Assembly: GCA_003501365.1 (NCBI GenBank)
Contig: DNPP01000267.1
Coordinates: forward strand, 1-9,651
Length of the DNA stretch: 9,651 nt
DNA from: Bacillota bacterium
GTDB lineage: Bacteria > Bacillota > UBA4882 > UBA8346
Direction of reading: 5' to 3'
In this document: positions 1-6,307 of the stretch, piece by piece
Layout: each line of letters starts with the position of its first letter
How positions within the stretch are numbered: position 1 is the stretch's first letter
Notes under the pieces: model-generated
The model's database searches: none
The model's input: the letters and a program-made list of their open reading frames with translations, nothing else
Told to the model about the DNA's origin: nothing
Made by a program: the position numbers and the translations under genes

Positions 1-138
1 AAAAAGTATTTACAAAGATACTTGGATGAATTTTGTTACCGTTTGAATCGTAGATTCTCAGAAAAAGTTATTTTCCATAAACTTGTTGATGCTTGTCTGC
101 TTTTAGGTCCGGTTACTTTTGCGGAGTCATCTTTATAA
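1..138 (+). CDS. IS1595-family (ISXO2-like) transposase, C-terminal end only
   Basis: Frame 1 is open from the window edge to a TAA at 136-138 and gives 45 residues. The stretch YLDEFCYRLNRRF, followed by a short KLVDACL helix and a VTFAE tail, resembles the end of the DDE transposase domain of IS1595/ISXO2-like elements, as recalled from the family. The rest of the gene lies outside the window to the left. The stop codon is immediately followed by the stop codon of the convergent truncated histidine kinase, and there is no obvious room for a terminal inverted repeat. The element end may therefore be trimmed, or the inverted repeat may overlap the coding end. The catalytic DDE residues are not in the window, so activity cannot be judged. 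Confidence 0.72.
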   Translation, partial: KKYLQRYLDEFCYRLNRRFSEKVIFHKLVDACLLLGPVTFAESSL

Positions 139-552
139 TCAATTTTCCTTATAATAGTCTTCATATCCATTACTATTACAAAAGATATCACCATCATTTC
201 TCATGATGATTGCATTACAGATAAATTCATTGAGTACGATGAATCTTCGTAGGGTCCCGTTGATATCCCGATGATTAAAATAATCTTGTTCTTCAGTGAG
301 GTTAGGTATTTTTTGTGTTAGAGAATTGACTTTATCATCGGTCAGAATATATTCAGCGACTTTTTTTGCCTGTTCGCTCATTCGATTTAATTGTTCGTTG
401 ATTTGACTTATTTTCGCGGAGTTATCCCTGATAGCCTGTTCTTTTACAATTGCTATTACATAATTATAAACAACCAGCCCGCTGATGATCAATGAAGCGG
501 CAGTTACGGTAAGAGCACATAGGAATATTTTTGCTTTAATGTTCATTTTCAT
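139..552 (-). pseudogene. YesM-type sensor histidine kinase, N-terminal remnant
   Basis: The 137-residue reading frame begins with a short basic stretch and one membrane helix at about residues 9-34. An extracytoplasmic segment follows that is predicted helical (residues about 35-75), then the start of a dCache-like sensor domain (NGTLRRFIVLNEFICNAIIMRNDGDIF). Kinases of this class are usually near 550-600 residues, with a second membrane helix, HAMP, His_kinase and HATPase domains. All of these are missing here. Translation ends in TGA at 139-141, exactly where the convergent transposase coding end begins, so truncation by an insertion or an IS-mediated deletion is the likely cause. The ATG at 552 overlaps the end of the response regulator gene by 17 bases, and a GGTGG-like site lies about 8 bases upstream. 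Any peptide made could not phosphorylate a partner. The gene is recognised by its layout and its response regulator neighbour, because the catalytic part is absent. Confidence 0.75.
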
Positions 553-2115
553 TGGTTTTGCCCACCGAATATTCTATCGGATTGATGCCGACAATTTTCC
601 GAAAAACTTGGCTAAAATATTGGCTGGTTTTATAACCGACCATCTCAGCAACTTCATATATTTTATAATTGCCGCTATCTAAAAGTCTTTTGGCCTTGTC
701 AATTCGAACCAGGGTCAAATAATCAAGAACCGTTTGTCCGGTTTCTTTTTTAAAAACATGCCGTAAATGATCTCCGCTCATAAGAAATCTTTGTCCCAAA
801 CTATCGATGGTAATGTCATCGGAATAATGTTTGTGAATATAACTTACCATTTGATAGACCCGTTTCGAATATACATCTAATTCGGATTGGGTTGCCGCCA
901 GTAACGCTTTATGAAACTCTTCCGCAAACCATTCCTGAATACCATCAATCGTATACCAATTGTCGGTCGTAGTTTTTTCTTCTTTTAGTCCCTCCTGAAT
1001 CGTATTCAAATGATGTTTGACTCGGTAGTTATTCAGAATATTTACCAGATCACGACATAAAGATTGGATTTTCTCAAAATCATATCCCCCTGAGATAAAA
1101 TGAGTAAACAATGTATCGATAGCAAAATCAATTTTATCTGGGTTGTCTTCTTCCAGGTATCGGGCAATCAGCTCCAAATCTGGCCTCCAATTAAGGCTAG
1201 TAATGTTTTTAGGAATATTGAATTCTGAGGAATGATAGATTTTTTCCCGTCCCTTCAAGAATAAAAAATCAAGTATTTTTTTGCAATGTTGGTATTCTTT
1301 GCCCAGTTGAATAATTTCATTAAAGGGACTCGATACAGCAACGGTGATAGTTCTCATTGCATGTTGTTCTTTGAATTTTGTTTGTAACGCAGAGGCGGCT
1401 GTATGGGTATGCTCCCATATTTGATAATGGCTGCAACAATCTTTGATTCCCAGCAATATTAGCCATAATCCGAAATTGACCCGAAGCGCTACAAAAAAAT
1501 AAAATGCCTCAGGTAATGGAGTGTTAAATATAATATCAAGTTCGGAGACAGCTTTTTTAATTTGAACATCACATACCGGAAACGACATGTCCTGTTGAAG
1601 TAAGAATAAAATAAAGTTATCGCTGGGCTTATTTAAAAAGAATAATGGATTGACTAGGTCGGTAGAAGGTTGTTTGTTTTCTAAAAGATCTCTAATAAAC
1701 TGACCCCGAAGAATACTTTCTTTATTTTTTTCTTGGCTTAATTGATTTTTGAGTTTCTCCAATTCGTTAAGAAGTTTGTCGCCATGGAGCTCATGTTTTA
1801 ATAAATAACCGGAGACTCCTAGTTCTACAGCTTGTTTGGCGTATTCAAAATCCCGATAGGATGTGAGCAGTAATATTTTAACGGGATAACCCATTGACTG
1901 TATATGTTTAATAAATTCCAATCCATTCATGGCCGGCATGCAAATATCAACAATAATGATATCCGGACGATTTTCTTTGAACAATTCCAGAGCTTTCACG
2001 GCGCTAGTCGATTCGGCAATAATTTGTAAACCAAAATCAGCCAAGATATCAATCTTTTTAGATGCTGAATGACTAAGATTTCGTCGTCAACGAGCATTAC
2101 ATTGAACGGATTCAT
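536..2115 (-). pseudogene. YesN-type response regulator (receiver + AraC HTH), frameshifted
   Basis: The natural start is ATG at 2115-2113, with GGAG (2128-2125) nine bases upstream and GAGG four bases upstream. This frame reads MNPFNVMLVDDEI and continues to LISW (codon 25), then runs out of frame to a TGA at 1998-1996. The rest of the protein continues in another frame from A26-D27-F28 down to TAA at 538-536. One extra G in the TTGG at about 2042-2045 restores an uninterrupted protein of about 526 residues. In the rebuilt protein the receiver is canonical: acidic pocket D10-D11, phosphoacceptor D57 in DICMP, T85, Y104 and K107. A poorly conserved linker follows, then a C-terminal AraC double HTH (about the last 105 residues, with RIDKAKRLL and VAEMVGYKTSQYFSQVFRK). 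An internal start at TTG 2044 would lack the DD pocket and has no Shine-Dalgarno site. The lesion could be real decay, which fits the truncated kinase next door, or a homopolymer sequencing error. Confidence 0.85.
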
Positions 2116-2152
2116 TTTACCTCACTCCATTCAAGACTTATCCGGATTGCTT

Positions 2153-2265
2153 AACTAGTAGAGCGTATCGTAAATAAACGGTAATCAGAAATGGGATAGA
2201 TACGCTCTACTTAAGTAAAACGTTCACAACCATGGAGTAGTTATTTAGAGAATGTTTTACTAGCT
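2153..2265. repeat. Cluster of interlocked inverted repeats
   Basis: A 13-bp perfect inverted repeat pairs 2157-2169 (AGTAGAGCGTATC) with 2199-2211 around a 29-nt loop. A second, 12-bp repeat pairs 2214-2225 with 2250-2261 around a 24-nt loop, with a single G-T pair. The 10-bp palindrome TACTTAAGTA (2208-2217) bridges the two. The outer ends carry CTAGTA (2155-2160) and its complement TACTAG (2258-2263). No T run follows either stem, so these are not ordinary terminators. Possible roles are operator sites, a structured leader RNA of the response regulator transcript, or a miniature mobile element. Confidence 0.6.
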
Positions 2266-2270
2266 TTCAA
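2242..2270 (-). promoter_or_regulatory. Weak candidate promoter for the two-component operon
   Basis: On the - strand TTGAAA (2270-2265) is followed after 17 bp by TAAATA (2247-2242). The -35 is a good match to sigma-A sites but the -10 matches only three of six bases. If it is used, transcription would start near 2235 and one arm of the second inverted repeat would sit in the promoter spacer, as an operator might. This is inference from position and motif only. Confidence 0.25.
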
Positions 2271-2439
2271 CAAAAAGTAATGAAGTTAATTTTGAAACGT
2301 AGATCTTTTTCGATGATTTTGAATGCGTTCCTGCATTTTGATAATGATTATGGATTTACCGCAACCACGCCAATTTTTAAAACCGGTCGGTATTTTACCG
2401 AAAGTTCCAGAATGCAGGCTTTCAATAGTGCGAATTTTT

Positions 2440-3288
2440 CTAAAAGGGCGTATTTCTAAACTGAGCAGGAGTAATGCCGACATTTTTGTGAAAATAGAAA
2501 ACGAAACTTGACTCATTGGAGAATCCCGATTCGTAGGCCACTTCTTTGATTGGCATTACGGTTTTTTTAAGCAATATTTTTGCCTGCCCGATCCGCATCT
2601 TGAGAAGATATTCGTATGGTGCGTACCCTATTTCTTTTTTAAATCGCCGTGCAAAATGGTAAACACTTAGGTTAACTTGTGATGCCAGTATTTCTAAAGT
2701 TAATTTTTGCTTATAGTGTGTTTCAATAAATTGAACGGCGATTTGAATCGGTGAGGGGGTACTTGGTATCATAGGAGACTTGTCGATGGGAAAAAGTAAA
2801 AGCTCCGAAAGCATACTGTGGATATAAGAAGATAGTAAAGGCTCCGGTAATTCCCGGCCGGATCGAAAGCTATTTAAAATCTCTTTAAAATAACCGGGAA
2901 TAATGGAAGAAGGTTTTAAAGGGATGATGCAGCCGGAGCGGTTGTAAATAAGGTTGAAAAAATCGGCACTTTTGTTTCCGTCAAAGTGAATCCACTGAGT
3001 TTCCCAGCTGTGGCGGGTATCATATTCATGCGGAAAATGACAGTTCAGCAAGACCAGATTTTTTTCCCCGGCTATATAAAGCCGGTCGTTATAATAAACA
3101 TTCCCCTGGCCCTTTTGAATCAACATCATCAGGAAACTGTTATAATCGTTCCGTTTTATCTGGTAGCCTTCTGTACAATGAAATTCACCGGCGCAAAGCA
3201 GATAAAAAAAGATATTTTTTGCGATATTACTCGGAGTGCTGAAATAGATATCCGAGCTTTTCAATACTCCTTTTTCATCGGCTTGCAT
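2440..3288 (-). CDS. AraC-family transcriptional regulator
   Basis: This is a cytoplasmic DNA-binding regulator of 282 residues, the usual size for one-component AraC proteins. Residues about 35-140 look like the AraC-type cupin ligand-binding domain (SFLMMLIQKGQGNVYY, then NCHFPHEYDTRHSWETQWIHFDG). Residues about 185-280 hold two HTH motifs, LEILASQVNLSVYHFARRFK and IKEVAYESGFSNESSFVFYF, and end with the family's GITPAQFR. The start at 3288 is preferred because GGAG (3301-3298) lies nine bases upstream. The ATG at 3303 (five residues longer) has no visible ribosome binding site. The gene is divergent from the GH2 hydrolase across about 200 bases that contain tandem direct repeats and a promoter, so it most likely senses a sugar and activates that operon, perhaps also regulating itself. 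The effector sugar cannot be told from the sequence. No frameshift or truncation is seen. Confidence 0.93.
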   Translation of the reverse strand: MQADEKGVLKSSDIYFSTPSNIAKNIFFYLLCAGEFHCTEGYQIKRNDYNSFLMMLIQKGQGNVYYNDRLYIAGEKNLVLLNCHFPHEYDTRHSWETQWIHFDGNKSADFFNLIYNRSGCIIPLKPSSIIPGYFKEILNSFRSGRELPEPLLSSYIHSMLSELLLFPIDKSPMIPSTPSPIQIAVQFIETHYKQKLTLEILASQVNLSVYHFARRFKKEIGYAPYEYLLKMRIGQAKILLKKTVMPIKEVAYESGFSNESSFVFYFHKNVGITPAQFRNTPF

Positions 3289-3312
3289 TCGAATCAACTC
3301 CATTTAAAAATA

Positions 3313-3353
3313 GCAAGATTTATAAATTGATAAGCAAGTATTTGTAATGATAA
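3313..3353 (+). promoter_or_regulatory. Tandem direct repeats, putative AraC-type operator
   Basis: GCAAGATTTATAAATTGATAA (copy 1, from 3313) is followed directly by a copy starting GCAAGTATTTGTAATGATAA (from 3334). The GCAAG cores are 21 bp apart, about two helical turns. The TGATAA tails are 20 bp apart, and the second one overlaps the -35 box of the hydrolase promoter. AraC-family activators typically bind two direct half-sites about 21 bp apart, with the proximal one touching the -35. Copy 1 also lies 10-25 bases upstream of the regulator's own start codon. That these sites bind the adjacent regulator is inference. Confidence 0.5.
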
Positions 3354-3375
3354 CTGTTTAAATCGATTATATAAT
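3347..3375 (+). promoter_or_regulatory. Sigma-A-like promoter of the GH2/DUF5107 operon
   Basis: A perfect TATAAT at 3370-3375 is preceded, after a 17-bp spacer, by ATGATA at 3347-3352, which matches four of six bases of TTGACA. The start point would be near 3382, leaving a leader of about 109 bases. A good -10 with a poor -35 overlapped by a direct repeat is typical of an activator-dependent promoter. The 8-bp palindrome AATCGATT (3361-3368) lies in the spacer just before the -10. Confidence 0.6.
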
Positions 3376-3478
3376 AGAAACAAAGTGGACGCAAGATTAT
3401 AAAATTATATTAATAAAGTCAGTTTCTGATAAAGAAGCTGGTTGGAAATCAAAACTACAGAGTATGATCCAATCACTG

Positions 3479-3485
3479 AAGGAGG
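3479..3485 (+). promoter_or_regulatory. Ribosome binding site deciding the GH2 start
   Basis: AAGGAGG lies five bases before the ATG at 3491. It fixes that codon as the start over an in-frame ATG at 3464, which lies upstream of the site and has no comparable motif. Confidence 0.85.
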
Positions 3486-3490
3486 TAAAA

Positions 3491-6241
3491 ATGGTTGATT
3501 CAGGTTTCACCATCTCCTTGGCGGGGAAATGGCATTTTGCGTTGGACCCCCAAAATATCGGAGAGAAAAATCAGTGGTTTCATAGAGCTTTGGATGGGGA
3601 GATTGTTTTGCCGGGTTCGGTCGAGGAGAATGGATATGGTGATAAAGTAAATATTCCGGATATGTTGAGATTGAATCGGCAATATCGTTATATCGGTTTA
3701 GCCTGGTATCAGCGCGATGTAGAGATTTCCAAGGACTGGAATGCGAAATATATTACACTTTTCCTGGAACGGTGTCTATGGGAAACCCGAGTATGGATTA
3801 ACGATCAGTTTGTGGGCAGACGGGACAGCCTATCAACGCCCCATGAGTACGACTTGAACCGTTTCGTTACTCCGGGCAGGTGCCGGATTACGATTTGCGT
3901 GGATAATACGGAGAAATATCGGATTGGAACTTGGGGGCATAGTTATTCCGATGATATGCAGACCATTTGGAATGGGATAATCGGCAGAATTGAATTAAGG
4001 GTTCAAGAAGAGGTCTTTTTACAGGATATCCAGGTTTATCCGTTTCCAACTGCGAAGAAAGCGCGAGTTGCGGTGAAAATCGGCAACACCCTGGGATCTA
4101 TAGAAGAAATTTGCTTATCAGCTAGAGTATGGGCTGTCGGGAAAGAAGCTCCAGCGCTCACTCAGAGTATTCATTACAAGTTATTCAATGAAATGGAACC
4201 TATTGAATTCGAGATTCCCATGGAGGATGAAAGCTGGCTATGGGATGAATTCAATCCTAACATGTACCAAATTCAAGTTAAACTTCATGCAAATTCGGAG
4301 CAGGGGTGCCATGAAGATGAAAAAACAGTTGCTTTTGGAATGCGTAATTTTGATATTGAAGGTAGCCGATTTTTATTGAACGGACTGCCGGTGTTTTTTC
4401 GGGGAACTTTGGATTGCGGAAGTTTTCCAATAACGGGTTATCCGGCGATGGACATCGAGTCTTGGAGACGGATTTACCGAATTGGCAAGGATTATGGGTT
4501 AAATCATTTTAGGTATCATTCGTGGTGCCCGCCGGAGGCTGCTTTTATCGCTGCCGATGAACTTGGAATTTTTCTTCAGGTGGAATTGCCCTTTTTTCCC
4601 TTAACCAATAATCCATCCGAAGTAATTTTTTCACCGCATGACTGCGTTCCTCCACTGGGTTCTGATCCTGAAAGAGAGCAATTTTTTCAAGAAGAACTGG
4701 AACGAATTTTGGATGAATACGGAAATCACCCATCTTTTGTCCTGATGTGTATGGGCAATGAACTGAAGGGCGATTATGACTTTTTAGCCGGTATGGTTGA
4801 ACATGGTAAGCAGAAGGATGGGCGTCATTTATATACTTCTTGTTCCAATAATTCGGTTGATCCTTCTGTAGAAATTCGGCCTTATCCGGGAGATCAATAT
4901 TATGTAGCGCATGCTGCTTTGATAGACAATGTGCGTTCGGACAGACGTTGTGAAAACCGTTTTAATGTTGAACGACCGGAAACAATGAGCGATTACAGGC
5001 AACAGCAAGAGGGTATCGACATGCCGATTCTTTCCCATGAAGTCGGTCAATGGATGGTATATCCGAATTTCGAAGAAATGAAGAAGTATACTGGGGTATT
5101 GAAACCCGTCAATTTTCAGTTTTTTAAAGAGTCGCTGGAGTCAAAGGATATGGGGGAGCAAGCGAAGGATTTTGTCAACGCATCTGGAAAATTGGCAGCG
5201 CTTTTATATCGTGAAGAAATTGAACGCTCTCTGCGAACTCCCAATTATGGAGGCTTTCAATTACTGGATATCCACGACTATCACGGACAAGGCAGTTCGA
5301 CCATTGGTATGTTGGATGCTTTTTGGGATTCCAAAGGGTTGATTGGCGCGGAGGAGTTCCGAAACTTCTGCGGGCCTGTCGTTATACTGGTGCGTATGCA
5401 GCAACGGGTTTGGTCGAATCGGGAAACCCTACTGGCGGAAATCAGCATTGCTAATTATGGCAATCGAACGCTAACCGATGAAACAATAGTTTGGCGGATT
5501 TTGGATTCCAACCGGCATCCGTTGAATCATGGGAAATTACCAAAAATTGTTGCTCCACGAGGACAGTTAACAATTGCCGGGAACATATCGGTTGCTTTAT
5601 CTCCGATCCTAAAAGCAGAGAAATTGATTTTGGAATTGGGACTTGAGAGCCTTAAAATATCGAATTGCAATGAGTTTTGGGTATATCCCGATAATTTGCA
5701 AGTGGATATTCCTCCGGAGATTAAAATAAGCGGCCGGTTGGATCAAGAAGCCGAAGCGCATTTGGCTAAAGGCGGGAAAATACTGTTGTTGCCTGAAACG
5801 GACCAAGAAATGGAAGCAATCGGTTTTACCACGGTGTTTTGGAATACGCAACTTTTCAAAAACCAGAAAAAGAGTATGGGTATATTTTGTGATCCCCATC
5901 ATCCGGCATTGGCTGATTTTCCTACCGATTATCATACAAACTGGCAGTGGTGGGATTTGCTGCATGATGCCAAAGCAGCAGTGCTCAACGACACGCCTAT
6001 TGATTTCCGGCCGATTGTCCAAGTTATTGACCACCCGCTCCGCAATAATAAAGAAGGGATCTTGTTTGAGGCGAAAAAGGGGCAGGGAACATTACTGGTT
6101 TGCACCGTGCCGCTTACAAAAAAGGCGGATAAAAACTTCGTAGCCCGGCAATTGCTGTACAGCTTGATTACTTATATGAATAACAGTGGCTTTGCACCTG
6201 AAAAAGAATTACCGGCCAATATTTGGGCTAATTTTCAATAA
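3491..6241 (+). CDS. GH2-type glycoside hydrolase, cytoplasmic, substrate unknown
   Basis: The 916-residue protein has a glycoside hydrolase family 2 layout. It has an N-terminal jelly-roll sugar-binding domain (about 5-170, with VWINDQFVGRRD), an Ig-like domain (about 175-285), and a TIM barrel (about 290-625). In the barrel GNE at 422-424 supplies the acid/base E424, and HEVGQW at 516-521 supplies the likely nucleophile E517. About 290 further residues follow, ending in an alpha/beta segment (GGKILLLPE, IVQVIDHP, GQGTLLVCT, RQLLYSL) that resembles a glutamine-amidotransferase-like fold. GH2 enzymes are retaining exo-glycosidases (beta-galactosidase, beta-glucuronidase, beta-mannosidase and others). 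The specificity here cannot be assigned, and this sequence is unlike classic LacZ or UidA around the nucleophile. No signal peptide or membrane helix is present, so imported oligosaccharides are the probable substrate. The gene is first in a likely operon with the DUF5107-TPR gene 66 bp downstream and is divergent from the AraC regulator. Confidence 0.92.
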   Translation: MVDSGFTISLAGKWHFALDPQNIGEKNQWFHRALDGEIVLPGSVEENGYGDKVNIPDMLRLNRQYRYIGLAWYQRDVEISKDWNAKYITLFLERCLWETRVWINDQFVGRRDSLSTPHEYDLNRFVTPGRCRITICVDNTEKYRIGTWGHSYSDDMQTIWNGIIGRIELRVQEEVFLQDIQVYPFPTAKKARVAVKIGNTLGSIEEICLSARVWAVGKEAPALTQSIHYKLFNEMEPIEFEIPMEDESWLWDEFNPNMYQIQVKLHANSEQGCHEDEKTVAFGMRNFDIEGSRFLLNGLPVFFRGTLDCGSFPITGYPAMDIESWRRIYRIGKDYGLNHFRYHSWCPPEAAFIAADELGIFLQVELPFFPLTNNPSEVIFSPHDCVPPLGSDPEREQFFQEELERILDEYGNHPSFVLMCMGNELKGDYDFLAGMVEHGKQKDGRHLYTSCSNNSVDPSVEIRPYPGDQYYVAHAALIDNVRSDRRCENRFNVERPETMSDYRQQQEGIDMPILSHEVGQWMVYPNFEEMKKYTGVLKPVNFQFFKESLESKDMGEQAKDFVNASGKLAALLYREEIERSLRTPNYGGFQLLDIHDYHGQGSSTIGMLDAFWDSKGLIGAEEFRNFCGPVVILVRMQQRVWSNRETLLAEISIANYGNRTLTDETIVWRILDSNRHPLNHGKLPKIVAPRGQLTIAGNISVALSPILKAEKLILELGLESLKISNCNEFWVYPDNLQVDIPPEIKISGRLDQEAEAHLAKGGKILLLPETDQEMEAIGFTTVFWNTQLFKNQKKSMGIFCDPHHPALADFPTDYHTNWQWWDLLHDAKAAVLNDTPIDFRPIVQVIDHPLRNNKEGILFEAKKGQGTLLVCTVPLTKKADKNFVARQLLYSLITYMNNSGFAPEKELPANIWANFQ

Positions 6242-6307
6242 TGAGATGAAATATTTATTTTAAGCGTACAGGATCAGAATCAAATCGATTAAATGGGGTG
6301 TTAATGG

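Larger units (their letters stand above)
2116..2439. other. 324-base intergenic region upstream of the response regulator
   Basis: This lies between the AraC regulator stop (2440) and the response regulator ATG (2115), both on the - strand. The part nearest the response regulator (2153-2265) holds interlocked inverted repeats and a weak promoter candidate. The part nearest the AraC gene (2270-2439) has no recognisable gene. Short open frames on both strands here show no recognised family and no ribosome binding site. A 5-bp hairpin at 2388-2400 is followed loosely by a T run on the - strand, but it is too weak to call as a terminator. Confidence 0.6.

Noticed and set aside
133..155. Direct repeat TTATAAT at 133-139 and 149-155 as an IS target duplication
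   Set aside because: Both copies lie on the same side of the element and are A/T-rich 7-mers, so chance is the simpler explanation.
2388..2400. Small hairpin CGGTA-AAA-TACCG on the - strand after the AraC gene as a terminator
   Set aside because: The stem has only 5 bp and the T run is separated from it by five bases, which is too weak for a terminator call.
2286..2516. A 76-codon open frame on the - strand downstream of and overlapping the AraC gene end
   Set aside because: Half of it is the out-of-frame shadow of the AraC C-terminus. The rest has no recognisable family and no ribosome binding site.
3464..3490. Upstream ATG as the start of the GH2 gene
   Set aside because: The perfect AAGGAGG site lies between it and the ATG at 3491, and the GH2 homology begins after 3491.
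5609..6034. A 141-codon open frame antisense to the GH2 gene 3' part
   Set aside because: It is a shadow of a well-supported coding gene, with no family match or start signal.
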